NCBI GenBank assembly: GCA_033558025.1
Contig: JAUCEF010000006.1
Coordinates: 620,001 to 684,000 of the forward strand
Reading direction: 5' to 3'
Length of the DNA stretch: 64,000 nt
Origin: Phytophthora sp. 'mugwort'
Taxonomy: Eukaryota; Oomycota; Peronosporomycetes; Peronosporales; Peronosporaceae
The notes below the pieces were generated by a model that was not told the origin of the DNA, did not search any database, and was given only the letters and a program-made list of their open reading frames with translations. Positions 24,101-33,919 of this stretch are shown piece after piece (position 1 is the stretch's first letter; each line of letters begins with the position of its first letter). The position numbers were made by a program, and so were the translations under genes.

Positions 24101-25241
24101 GGTGGAGGACAAAGTTGGTGAATTCCGCGAGAAGGAGATCACTGACATTCTCTTGCAGAAGGGACGTGTGGACGACCAGGGACGACCTTGCATCGGCACG
24201 CGCAACTTACGCGACAATCTGTCCGATCTCCGAGCACAGGTAGCAGCCAACCAGCGTGGTGTAGTGCTCATGCACGAGCTTTGCGCCGAGTACTCGCTGC
24301 CGGTAGTGACTGCCTACATGAACTTCATCCAACAAGCTGCGGAGCTTGCGGTTCGCAACATGTTGCACGAGTTTTCACTACAGCGAAAACTGCCCGAAGT
24401 TGGTGTAGTACGTGCTGAAGATTTCATGGACGATGGCACGAGGATTTCACTGCAGATCTCGATTGACCGTCGCACGAACTCTGCGATCTTCGACTTTGCT
24501 GGCACTGGACCAGAAGTGTTTGGGAATGTTAACACGCCGCCAGCAGTCACTTACTCTGCGATCATTTACTGCCTGCGTTGCTTGCTACCTGGCGAAGATT
24601 TACCGCTTAATCAAGGCTGCTTGACGCCCATTGAGGTGCGTTTCCCGAAGGAAGGCAGCATTCTGAACCCCAGCGATAATGCTGCTGTCGTTGGCGGTAA
24701 TGTACTGACCAGTCAGCGCATCACGGATGTGATCCTTAAGGCTTTCGGTGCGTGTGCAGCTTCCCAGGGCTGCATGAACAATCTCACGTTTGGCAGCGCT
24801 ACACTGGGCGGCTACTACGAGACGATTGCCGGTGGCGCCGGTGCTGGCCCATCTTGGAGTGGACGTAGCGGCGTTCACACACATATGACCAACACGCGTA
24901 TTACGGACCCTGAAATTCTGGAGAAGCGTTATCCCGTGCTTCTGCATGCTTTCCACCTGCGTGAAGGCTCGGGTGGTGCCGGCAAATTCCGTGGAGGTGA
25001 CGGGGTGGTGCGTCAGCTCGAGTTCCTTGAGGGGATGACTGTCAGTATTCTTTCGGAGCGTCGTGCCTTCCAGCCGTACGGTCTGGAGGGCGGTGCACCG
25101 GGTGCTCGTGGTATTAATTTACTCAAGCGTCAAGGTGGCCGTACGGTCAACCTGGGAGGCAAGAACACGGTCGACGTACTGCCTGGCGAGATCTTGACGT
25201 TGTACACGCCTGGCGGCGGCGGCTTTGGAGCTGCCAACTAA
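21193..25241 (+). CDS. 5-oxoprolinase (ATP-dependent)
   Basis: Hydrolyses 5-oxoproline to glutamate with ATP in the cytosolic gamma-glutamyl (glutathione) cycle. Three exons, 21193-21350, 21418-21655 and 21741-25241, give about 1,298 residues, the normal length for eukaryotic enzymes. Both introns have GT-AG ends, and splicing restores the family reading at both joints. The N-terminus has [15 protein letters not shown], the hydantoinase A start. [16 protein letters not shown] marks the second nucleotide-binding block. The second half is a full hydantoinase B domain, with [20 protein letters not shown] near its start and a Gly-rich C-terminus. The ATG at 21193 is chosen because it directly precedes the conserved start; an in-frame ATG at 21136 would add 19 unconserved residues. 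No damage seen. Confidence 0.97.
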
Positions 25242-25366
25242 GTGACCATTGTCTTATACAGGTCATGCTCGCGACTACATGTAGAAGAGAGCAATTGAGC
25301 TACTGTACAAGAGGAAGTAATAGCTGTGACTTTAACACATCAAGTTTTTTCATTGTCCTCTTTTCT

Positions 25367-26401
25367 CTAATGCTCAAATGTCGACGTTGAGTTTTCTTCC
25401 TCTTCCTTCTGTGCCTTTTGTTCTTTACGCTTCCGACTCTTTTTCTCCAGCATGTCAGCATAAGCATCAAGCTCATCGTCCAACTCCTTGCGGAGACTCT
25501 CGTTACGCTTGTTGAAATCGCTCGTGGGCACTTCTTTCGGACGTGGCAAGAACGGGTTCTTGGCCGCTTTGGCTGCTTTCTTCTTGAGCTTCTGACTCTT
25601 CTTCTTCTTCTTCTGAATCTCCTCGTTCTCCATCAAAAACTCATCGATCGAGTCCGGGGTTCTACTGTACTTGCACCATCGCGCTGTGTGGCCCATGTTG
25701 CCGCAGTTGGGGCAGATGCGCGGGATCAGGCAGTTCCTCGAACGATGGCCCCGTTCACCACAATTGGTGCACACATGGTCCTTGTCCTGTTCTCGACGCA
25801 GTGCCTGATGGAACTTGCGCTTCTTGAGCTCTTCCTCGTCCCACACGTTCTCCAGCTCGGCTTCGTAGTCGATCTCGTCCATGTCCTTATAAATCAGGTG
25901 GCCCTCGGCCCGTCGCCCAAGCGCAGAATGGTTCACCGAGTTCTCAGGACGACGGGACGTGTTGCGCTTAAAGGCTCCGGGACTGAAGCTCTGGCTCTTG
26001 CTCTTAAAACTTCTGCTCTCCTGCTGCCTAGAGCTAACGTTAAGGCCCTCGCCGCCTTCGGAATCGTTGCCTGCTCCATCGTCGCCATCGTCATCCAGTT
26101 CCATGTCTAGTCGGAACTGCTGCGAGTGCCGCAGGAGGCGTTCGAGTGGGCTCATCTCGCCGTTGGTTTGGTCCTGCTCCTCGTCTTCCAGGCTCAAATC
26201 TTCGTCCTTGTTGTCATCTTCATCTTTCGGGCTGTCGATCGTCGAAAATGCACGGAATTTAGACACTTGGAAGTGCCTTGATTGGGCGGGGATGGTGTTG
26301 ATATTGCTGAGAATCGAGCGAGCAGCGATGCAGGTGCAGCGGGCGGCTCGAGGAGCTCGCAGCAGCCGATAGCGCACGGCCACGAGCGACTGCGACAGCA
26401 T
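25367..26401 (-). CDS. Twin CCHC zinc-knuckle protein, probably mitochondrial
   Basis: A 344-residue protein. Residues 1-52 are rich in Arg, Ser and Ala with no acids, and end with FRAFST, as in a mitochondrial presequence. An acidic region (about 55-120) follows. Two adjacent zinc knuckles lie at 211-224 (CTNCGERGHRSRNC) and 230-243 (CPNCGNMGHTARWC). A Lys-rich stretch (about 264-282) and a charged helical C-terminus complete it. Such knuckles bind single-stranded RNA or DNA, so a role in organelle RNA handling is plausible but inferred. It is tail-to-tail with 5-oxoprolinase (125 bases apart) and head-to-head with CAF1. Single exon; the first ATG is used because it keeps the leader. Confidence 0.88.
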   Translation of the reverse strand: MLSQSLVAVRYRLLRAPRAARCTCIAARSILSNINTIPAQSRHFQVSKFRAFSTIDSPKDEDDNKDEDLSLEDEEQDQTNGEMSPLERLLRHSQQFRLDMELDDDGDDGAGNDSEGGEGLNVSSRQQESRSFKSKSQSFSPGAFKRNTSRRPENSVNHSALGRRAEGHLIYKDMDEIDYEAELENVWDEEELKKRKFHQALRREQDKDHVCTNCGERGHRSRNCLIPRICPNCGNMGHTARWCKYSRTPDSIDEFLMENEEIQKKKKKSQKLKKKAAKAAKNPFLPRPKEVPTSDFNKRNESLRKELDDELDAYADMLEKKSRKRKEQKAQKEEEENSTSTFEH

Positions 26402-26797
26402 CTTAATGTGTGGCCGACGCTGGATGCCAATTATTCAGCGCTGTATTATTGGCCCAAATTCGCTTCAATTTTATTCGCTGAAATGAACAGAATACTGGTT
26501 TGTTACTGGTAGAAGCTGAGAAAAAAATTATTAAGTACGAGCACTAACGGAACTTATAACAGTAGCTCCCCGGAGGCAAAGCAAGCAGAAGGACGCTCGA
26601 CCAGGGTGACGCTCTACTCCGCGGGCGTGTGCAGCTCTTGTCGTGCTCGTGTTCCTCTACCTGCCTGCTGAATCTTCATCTCTAGACGCGTGCAGTTGTA
26701 CTCCTCCCTCTCCCGTCGTCTGCCGACGTCTGCTCGTCTCGCAGTAGATATCTAAAGCTCAGGTACCAGCTCAGTCTACACCCCGAACTACAGTACC
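26402..26797. promoter_or_regulatory. Shared upstream region of the zinc-knuckle and CAF1 genes
   Basis: About 396 bases separate two divergent start codons, so both promoters must lie here. The left half is AT-rich and the right half is CT-rich (ctctcccgtcgtctgccgac-type pyrimidine tracts), as often seen before oomycete starts. No certain initiator was identified. Confidence 0.45.
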
Positions 26798-27616
26798 ATG
26801 CTGTCGGCCCGCCCCATGCCCGCCGAGGTGGAGATCCGCGACGTGTGGGAGACAAACCTGGAGGAGACAATGAAGACCATCCGTGAGGTGGTAACGAAGG
26901 GATGTTACGTGGCCATGGACACGGAGTATCCGGGCGTCGTGGCGCGCCCCATTGGCTCCTTCACGACCTCGTCAGACTACCAGTACCAGACGCTACGCTG
27001 CAACGTAGATTTACTGCGCATCATCCAGCTGGGCGTGGCCTTCTTCAACGAGGACGGCTCGTACATGGAAGACCTGCCCGTGTGGCAGTTCAACTTCAAG
27101 TTCAGTCTCAGCGAAGACATGTACGCACAAGACTCGATCGAGATCCTTAAGCAGGCAGGAATTGACTTTGCCAAGCACGAGGAACAAGGAATTGAGGTGG
27201 CCAGGTTTGGAGAGCTGCTGGTGCCGTCAGGGCTCGTGCTAGGCGACCACGTGAAGTGGGTCTCGTTCCACGGCTCGTCGGACTTCGGCTATCTGCTTAA
27301 GGTGCTGACTTGCGCTCCACTGCCTGCTGAAGAAGATACGTTCTTCGACTTGTTGCATACGTACTTCCCCGCGACGTACGACCTCAAGCACGTGGGTATG
27401 GACTTCGACAAGGTGGGAGGACTCAGTCGTTTGGCTGAGGACCTTAAGGTGGAGAGAATAGGCACAATGCATCAGGCTGGCTCAGACGCACTGCTCACGG
27501 CCGCTACTTTCTTCAAGATGGTCGAGGTCTTTTTCGAAAACAACGTCGAGAACGCAGCCAAATACTCTGGTCAACTTTACGGACTGGGCAACAGCATTGC
27601 GAACTTGGGTCAATAG
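26798..27616 (+). CDS. CAF1/CNOT7 poly(A) deadenylase of the CCR4-NOT complex
   Basis: A 272-residue single-exon protein, the usual CAF1 size. It shortens mRNA poly(A) tails as a 3' exonuclease in the cytoplasmic CCR4-NOT complex. The DEDD catalytic residues are visible: D41 and E43 in AMDTEYPG, D162 in SFHGSSDFGYL, and D230 in MHQAGSDALLT with H225. Residues 93-108 carry the typical WQFNFKFSL block. The start is either Met1 or Met7 (MPAEVEIRDVW); Met1 is kept, but Met7 is where family similarity begins. No sign of damage. Confidence 0.96.
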   Translation: MLSARPMPAEVEIRDVWETNLEETMKTIREVVTKGCYVAMDTEYPGVVARPIGSFTTSSDYQYQTLRCNVDLLRIIQLGVAFFNEDGSYMEDLPVWQFNFKFSLSEDMYAQDSIEILKQAGIDFAKHEEQGIEVARFGELLVPSGLVLGDHVKWVSFHGSSDFGYLLKVLTCAPLPAEEDTFFDLLHTYFPATYDLKHVGMDFDKVGGLSRLAEDLKVERIGTMHQAGSDALLTAATFFKMVEVFFENNVENAAKYSGQLYGLGNSIANLGQ

Positions 27617-27837
27617 ACTAGGAGGCTAAAACCAACACCAGCCGTGGAAGAACTTGCAAATAACACGACAATCAACCATCTACCAGAACAGACAGTACAA
27701 GCGTGAATTAGCTATAGACTCTTATCGCTTGTCTCCTTTTGCTCCACACAGATTGTATACGCTTGATGTGCATGCCGTGCTGGTCCAACGAACTACCGTT
27801 GATCTCATAGTCTTGATGTCTCCGTAGCCTATCCGTC

Positions 27838-28755
27838 TTAATGCTGCTGGATGAAGCGCACTACCTCGTGGATGTCGGCATCTTTAACGCTGCACTTGAC
27901 GAACGAGATCTCGCAGGGCGAGTCCACATCAAACTGGAACGGAGCGCTGTCACGACCGACCGGTACCTGCGATAGGTCCTGCTCGTCATCGTCTCCCTCC
28001 ATCTCTAGGGATGAGCGCGTGGTCTTGAGCTGCGTCAGCTCCTTCTCCAGCGCATCACGCACTGCTTGCGGGCTGGCAGCTCCAGAAGCCTCGCTCTTGT
28101 TGCACACTACCATGATCGGAGGCGTCTGGTCATTCACCTTCTTGTTGGCAAAAATATCGTATAGGAACCTGCAATTAACCAACATAAAGTGCGACTATTA
28201 GTCCATCGTCTCTCTACTATTGTGACAAGATCGCAGCATACAGCAACGTACTCGGCAGCCTTGCGGAACGACGGCACGTCACTGGCATCCACGAAAAAAG
28301 CGATGCATCCTGCCACGGGGTAAAAGTCTGCCACACGCCTGTAATACAACATAATACTCATCAGTCAAGTGTTGCAATAGCAACAAAGCGTGCGTGTTGT
28401 CTTACGAGCGGAGGCGCTCGTGGCCGGGGTAGTCGACGACCGTGAGCTCAGCGTCAAACTTGTCCGGATTGTATTTGGAATGCACCATGAAGCGGAAGGT
28501 CTGCTCCTTCATGGAACTCACAGTGTCCACGTGCTCGCCATCGCGAATGAGATGGAAGAAGCTCGTCTTGCCGGCGTGGCGCGGGCCCAGCAGCAGCGCC
28601 ATTTTCTTCTTCTTGCCCGTGAAACTCACGTTGAGACCGCGCATGTGCATGATGAAGCGCGCCACCAGCACCACATACACAGCCACAAGTATGACGAAGG
28701 GCACCACCATGTAGGCCGGCGCCCCATAGATCTTATACGTTAGCAGCTCCAGCAT
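27838..28755 (-). CDS. Signal recognition particle receptor subunit beta (SRPRB)
   Basis: A small GTPase anchored in the ER membrane that holds the SRP receptor alpha subunit during co-translational targeting. Exons on the minus strand are 28406-28755, 28252-28338 and 27838-28168, with GT-AG introns of 67 and 83 bases. The product is 255 residues. A membrane helix spans about 14-37. The P-loop GPRHAGKTS is at 57-65 and G3 is DYPGHE at 108-113. The splice joints give RSRVADFYPVAGC and AEFLYDIF, both family-like. G4 reads CNKSE, with Ser-Glu in place of the usual Lys-x-Asp end, a change seen in this family as I recall it. The C-terminus keeps the typical CSVKD block. Confidence 0.94.
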
Positions 28756-28985
28756 CTTTCACCTTAAGCAAGGGATCGCTTGATCGGGAATGACACGTCA
28801 ACCGCGTATGAATCTTTGATGCCTTATACTGCTATATACAGGTATTTGCCTTAAAAGACATTTTAAAAAGCAATTGCATCAGCATAGAAAACTTACTGAT
28901 GCAACAGTAAATTCCGGTTAGGGAGATGAGTCGTTTCAATCAAGTATTATACATCATCACAGTTCAAGTCACGTATAAATACAGT

Positions 28986-30017
28986 ATGTCGGCCACGGCC
29001 CCGAGACGTCGAGAGCGAGTGAACGTGGTCTGGAAGCCTGCGCATCTGGCGGGCGTGTTGGTGCTGACGTTGGCCTTCGTGGACGTGGTGACCGTCGCTC
29101 GCGTGGTACGCGTGCTGCTCTTCTTGTACTTCGCGATGGCGAGTTTGGACTTGGCGCTGACGCGCTACCACCTCTGGACGTTCGAGCCCACGACCCCCAA
29201 GCTCAAGCGTTATGCGCTGGTAACTGGCGCGTCCTCAGGGCTCGGGAGGGAGATGAGCTACCTTTTGTCTGAGCAAAAGTATTCGCTCGTGCTAGCTGCG
29301 CGCTCCGAGTCGGTGCTGGAGCGCATGCGCGCCGAAATTGAGCTCGTGAACCACCCCACCGAAGTGTTGGTTTGCGTATGCGACCTGGCGACGATTGAAG
29401 GTATCGACAAGTTGATAAAGTTCGTACAGGACAAGGAGTTGGTCGTTGACATCCTTGTGAACAACGCTGGGGTCTGTTTGACAAAGGACTTTACGGAGTT
29501 GAAGGAGACGGAGATTGACGAGCTCATGACACTCGACATGCACGCCATGGTCAAGCTTTCACGCGCAATTATACCGCAGATGGTGAAGCACAAGGTTGGT
29601 CGTGTACTGAACATAAGCTCTATTGCAGGAGCGTTTGCTGTCCCCACGGCGGCGCTGTACGGCAGCAGCAAAGCCTTCGTGACCAACTTCAGTCAGGCGT
29701 TGAGCTATGAGCTGCGCTCTACGGGTGTTACAGTCACGTGTGTATGTCCCGGACCGGTGAATACTAACTTCAGGAAGACGGCGAACCTTGACAAGGCATT
29801 GTGTATGACATTACCGGGACTGACGGCGGATGCCAAGGACACGGCCAAGATGGCGCTGGATGCCATGTTCAACGGCGAGGTGCTTGTTTACGACACGTGG
29901 TTCGCCTACTTGTCTGCAAATCTGGTGCAGTCCGTTATCCCAGGTCGTCTAGCTGCTTGTTGCTTTGGCGCTGGAATGCACGAGCTTAAGAGTGTCTGGC
30001 AGATGGTCACGAGATAA
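28986..30017 (+). CDS. Membrane-anchored short-chain dehydrogenase/reductase
   Basis: A 343-residue classical SDR. The cofactor motif TGASSGLG is at 80-87, NNAG at 159-162, and the catalytic Ser in NISSIAG near 212, with Y225 and K229 (YGSSK). Residues about 17-60 are strongly hydrophobic with two likely membrane helices. This fits the layout of ER-bound 3-ketoacyl-CoA or 17-beta-hydroxysteroid reductases, but the exact substrate cannot be told. An upstream in-frame ATG at 28926 would add 20 residues; I prefer 28986 because an AT-rich TATA-like stretch lies just before it and the added residues look non-coding. It converges on the LarC-like gene with only 27 bases between the stops. Confidence 0.9.
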   Translation: MSATAPRRRERVNVVWKPAHLAGVLVLTLAFVDVVTVARVVRVLLFLYFAMASLDLALTRYHLWTFEPTTPKLKRYALVTGASSGLGREMSYLLSEQKYSLVLAARSESVLERMRAEIELVNHPTEVLVCVCDLATIEGIDKLIKFVQDKELVVDILVNNAGVCLTKDFTELKETEIDELMTLDMHAMVKLSRAIIPQMVKHKVGRVLNISSIAGAFAVPTAALYGSSKAFVTNFSQALSYELRSTGVTVTCVCPGPVNTNFRKTANLDKALCMTLPGLTADAKDTAKMALDAMFNGEVLVYDTWFAYLSANLVQSVIPGRLAACCFGAGMHELKSVWQMVTR

Positions 30018-30044
30018 ACTGGTGAACTTCAGTTGCTGAGCAGG

Positions 30045-31887
30045 TCATTTGGGTGTTTGTGTGCCTATTTGAGTGCACGCGAGACTTTTCACCTCGTCAA
30101 TCACTTGAAGCAAAGGAATGTTCAGCTCCATCGCGATTGCCTTGCAATGCTCAAACTCCGGGTGCAAGTTCACAGCCTCGCTGCCAAGAAATGCTACTTT
30201 AACGTCCACAGAGCGACCGAAAGCGGAGACTGAAACGAACTTGCGAGAGAGGAAGACGCGATCCATCACATGGCTGCTCAATAGATATTTTATTGTTACA
30301 GGTTAAGGCATTCACAAATTTATTAGTAAAGCGATTGATCCATTTTGGTCATAAAAATGAAGTCGGTAGTAGTACATACCGACGGACACCGAGTGTTGTA
30401 GTCTCACGGAAGAGTATTTCTAAAATTTCGTGTTCGTGCTCAGCGCGACACAAAATGCTGAGCATATGATCCAGACAAACACGTTTAGAAATGACGGTCA
30501 CCAACCAAGAAATGCAACAAACTTTCAGTAGTACCTGAGGCAAACGCCAGGTCGGTTCTTCTTCATCTGAATGGGTCGCTTCCAAACGTCAAGCGCGTGA
30601 TGCTCCGAGAGTAGTCGCTCCGAGACGAAGCCGATTACCTGCGGGTTCAAATCATCCAGATTGGTCTCAAGAACGACGACTTTCTCTGTGGTATAGGGAC
30701 AAGAGGGAGACTTGGCAGACCTCAAGTCGTCGGCTGCGACGTTGACGTAGCTCTTTTCGATTGCCATCGGGTCGATCTTTGTTCCAATTGCGACACGGAC
30801 GATGTTGGCATGCTCTGGAAAGTCCTTGGTACCAGCACCAACTCCGGTGTGCGTCGGAATGAACGCGGGTGGCTCACCAAATGTGGACGCTAACGCCTTC
30901 ACAAGACTGATTCCCGTCGGCGTCACAAGTTCTCCCTTTGCTCTGTGACAATAAGTAAGTGCCTCCATTACGCTAAAAAAAATGTAAAAATGGAGCATGA
31001 ACGTACCCTTTTGGAGCAGGACACACAGGAACGCCAATCATCAAGCGGAACGTCGCTGGCGGGGGCACTGGTAGAACGCCATGCATACACTTGACAGTTC
31101 CCGATGAAAATGGCAAGAACGACGCGTGCACCTCCCGCACACCAAGTAGATCCAGCGCGATCACAGAGCCAATGGTGTCGACAATGCTGTCAATCGCTCC
31201 CACTTCGTGAAAATGAATCTCCTCCAGCGACGTCCCGTGCGTGTGCGCCTCCGCCTGCGCCAGCAGCGTGAAAACTGCGACACTGTTCTCCTTTACCCAG
31301 TCCGACAGATCACTCTCGCGAATTAACGCCTTAATATCGTCCAGATTGCGCAGAGGCTCCCCTTCTTCATCATGGGCATGCTCATGCGAGTGGTCGTGCT
31401 CATGGCCATGACTCATTTCGACCGAAGAGGTATCCACCCCGACTTCATCGTCGTCATGACTGTGCGTATCATCATGATTGTGACTGTGAGTATGACTGTG
31501 TCCATGTCCATGACTGTGGCTATGACTGTGTCCATGTCCGTGGTCGAGCTGCACAGCGTCAATCGGTGTAGTGGGAGCCTCTGCCTCCTTGTGCTGATAG
31601 ATGGAACCCACATGTGCCTGGGTGCCAGCAATACTACCGGGTCCCTTCCATGCTCTGGTGGTGCTCAGCTCCCACTCATCCTTGATCCCGTGCAGAGACT
31701 CGAGGCCGCGTTTGATCTCGGCCAATGGGGCGCCCTACGAATGACACACGGATAACGTATTGGCACGACGAGAGCTATGACGCGAAGAAGAGGAATCGGG
31801 ACGTACTGCGTCGATAAGCGCGCCCAAGAGCATGTCGCCGGCGATGCCTGCGGAACAGTCGATGAAGGCGATCCTAGGACCGCTCAT
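30045..31887 (-). CDS. LarC-like nickel-insertion protein with histidine-rich insert
   Basis: LarC (DUF111 family) inserts nickel into the pincer nucleotide cofactor first found in lactate racemase. Five exons, 31807-31887, 31007-31734, 30535-30942, 30380-30457 and 30045-30273, have GT-AG introns of 64-106 bases and give 507 residues. The start reads IAFIDCSAGIAGDMLLGALIDA, the family N-terminal signature (FDCxxGxAGDM). Later blocks are HFHEVGAIDSIVD, KGELVTPTG, VVLETNLDDLNPQ and RETTTLGVRR, all in family order. Between about residues 75 and 130 lies an insert very rich in His with Gly, Ser and Asp (HGHGHSHSHSHGHGH and similar), likely a metal store. Every splice junction restores the family reading, so the gene looks intact. 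The eukaryotic substrate enzyme is unknown to me. Confidence 0.92.
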
Positions 31888-32284
31888 GGTTCTTGTGAAG
31901 TGTGACTGTCAAGTAATTGACTTGGCGCAACTTTAGTGTGCTGCCATGAATATGCAGCAACTTTTTTCAAACGGCGCACCAGAATTTCCCTGACAGTTTA
32001 ACTTTTTTTTTTTTAAGTCTTATACTTACAATGCCCAAAAGGATAGAACATCCCATAATTATCAACTACGTAGCCAATCCGGGGCGTTTTACCCTCAACT
32101 TTGACTCAGCTGTATCGCTGAATAAGCCAACCTCATTTGAAAAAATCCCTAATTTCACAGGAACATTTCTGGTGATGGTAGGCTCCTTTTCGTTCGGAAC
32201 GCTTTGTCGATTCCACTACAACAATTGGATTGAACGCCACCACGCAAACCATCTACAGTAAGCTTAGACGACCACGCATTTGCC
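31888..32284. other. Intergenic region
   Basis: Upstream of the LarC-like gene and downstream of the first rhamnogalacturonan lyase. A run of twelve T lies near 32007. A 76-codon plus-strand frame at 32031-32261 has no recognisable feature and is not called. Confidence 0.5.
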
Positions 32285-33919
32285 TTAAACCAACTCGAGA
32301 GCATCAAAGACGACAGACGCTGCCAGGAACTTCTCGGACGGGTCTGTCGCACCGCTTGCAACAGTGAGCTTGATCGTGTTGGTACCCTTGATGAATGCCG
32401 AAGACGGAATGATGTACTCATACATCTTGTAGTTGCCCACCGTGACACCTCGGGTGACGCCGCGAGTCTTTACAGCAACAGAAGCAGGTACTGCAGCAGT
32501 CCATTTTCCGTTTACAGTCACACTGGAACGACCACTGCTTTGCGCCAGGGTCAAACCGATCTTCAGTGTTCTGGACGTCTTCGCTTGCGACGAGGTCAGG
32601 CTGAAGCTGATCGTAATGGGGTCGTTCACTCCACGGAACTGGGCCATCGGAAACGCATTGTCGGCGTCTATGCCGGCCTTGAAGGTGATCGCCTTCCAGT
32701 CCGACATGCGGTTGTCACTCGGATGCATCTTGTGAATCTTATCGGCGTTCAGGAACCCATCGGCCGTTCCGTCCCATTCGCCGATGCGCCAAATGGGCTT
32801 CGAGGTCATATTATATGATACCGAAATGCTTTGAGTCTTCGTCGCCCCTGCAGTGATGAGGACGGATGATGTGCCGACAGCCAACTGCTTTTTATACACT
32901 GTGGCGGTGTAGCGGCCAGCCTTCATATATGGCGACGTGAATGTCTTCTTTCCAGCGGCCACTTTCACCCAATACTGAGCGGCGGCATTGGAAAACCCAA
33001 CGACAACGTCCGAGTTGCCCAGAACGTCCTTCGAGTCGATGATCGTACCCGTCATTTTTCCTCGCTTCGTCGAAGGAACAAACCCGGTGAGGCCGAGGCC
33101 CTGGAAAAAGCTGAAGTCCAGCGACGAAGCCGATGGCACACCACCATTCGTGATCGCGAGCGCGTATGGTCCGTGGAAACCATAGCGGTAATCCTCGATA
33201 CGAGTGTGGTCTGAGTTCATGTAGAACGTGAGCTCGTTCGAGACGTCAAACTTGTTGTTAATGTCGCGGAAGAACGGACCGCCACTCGAAGTCTCGTAGC
33301 CAAGATCCGAGATCACGAAGTAAACACCGGCAGCACTGCTGTTCACGCCGTGGATGGCGTTGTCGATGAACGGCACACCAGAGTAGAATTTCGAGCGCGT
33401 GTGACCCTTCTTGTTCTTCACGACGTCTTCAGCCTCGATAGCAGTCATGCCCAGCTCAATAGTGGCCTCCGAGATGCCAGTGTTGACGACGCTCTTGTCC
33501 AGACGTGCCAGGAAACGAAGTTCCGGTAGCACAAGGTCGTCTGAGTGGTACGTGCCCATGTACATGACGTTCTCATTGGGGCGGAAGAGGTACGTCTGCT
33601 CAAGACCAGTTTTCTTGCAGATGACGCGGATGGTCTTCTTGGAGTCGCTCAGAGTCTTAATGGACGAGGTCACCGTACCAAGACCAGAATTCACGTGAGT
33701 GGCCTTGGACTTGTACTGCAGCTCCTTGCCATTGTAGTTGATGGACGTGATATCGCATGTCGATTGCTTCATAGTGACGGTCAGACCCTTCCCTGTACTG
33801 ACAATGTACTTGTCGGAGCTGGTGGTGTATCCGAAATTCGTGGCAGCCGAGACCATCGAAGCCGCCGCCGTTAGAACGGATGCAACCGCCAGAGCAGCGA
33901 TGTAGAGTCGACAAAGCAT
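32285..33919 (-). CDS. Secreted rhamnogalacturonan lyase, PL4 family (paralogue 1)
   Basis: Cleaves the rhamnogalacturonan I backbone of pectin by beta-elimination outside the cell. The start at 33919 is chosen because it gives a textbook signal peptide (MLCRLYIAALAVASVL..., cleavage near VSA-AT). An in-frame ATG at 34060 would add 47 residues with no role visible. The 544-residue protein has the family layout: a beta-sandwich catalytic domain (about 30-280) with CDITSINYNG and YLFRPNENVMYMGTYH, a fibronectin-like domain (about 285-370), and a C-terminal carbohydrate-binding-like domain beginning WRIGEWDGTADGFLNAD. Single exon. A clear paralogue lies at 61976-63733. Known as a plant cell wall degrading family in Phytophthora. 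Confidence 0.94.
   Translation of the reverse strand: MLCRLYIAALAVASVLTAAASMVSAATNFGYTTSSDKYIVSTGKGLTVTMKQSTCDITSINYNGKELQYKSKATHVNSGLGTVTSSIKTLSDSKKTIRVICKKTGLEQTYLFRPNENVMYMGTYHSDDLVLPELRFLARLDKSVVNTGISEATIELGMTAIEAEDVVKNKKGHTRSKFYSGVPFIDNAIHGVNSSAAGVYFVISDLGYETSSGGPFFRDINNKFDVSNELTFYMNSDHTRIEDYRYGFHGPYALAITNGGVPSASSLDFSFFQGLGLTGFVPSTKRGKMTGTIIDSKDVLGNSDVVVGFSNAAAQYWVKVAAGKKTFTSPYMKAGRYTATVYKKQLAVGTSSVLITAGATKTQSISVSYNMTSKPIWRIGEWDGTADGFLNADKIHKMHPSDNRMSDWKAITFKAGIDADNAFPMAQFRGVNDPITISFSLTSSQAKTSRTLKIGLTLAQSSGRSSVTVNGKWTAAVPASVAVKTRGVTRGVTVGNYKMYEYIIPSSAFIKGTNTIKLTVASGATDPSEKFLAASVVFDALELV

Noticed and set aside
25418..26110. 230-codon plus-strand frame opposite the zinc-knuckle gene
   Set aside because: Leu-rich translation of the complement of a Lys/Glu-rich gene; the minus strand has two perfect CCHC knuckles.
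31372..31755. Plus-strand frame rich in Met and Val, resembling a membrane protein
   Set aside because: It is the antisense of the His-rich insert of the LarC-like gene (CAT read as ATG).
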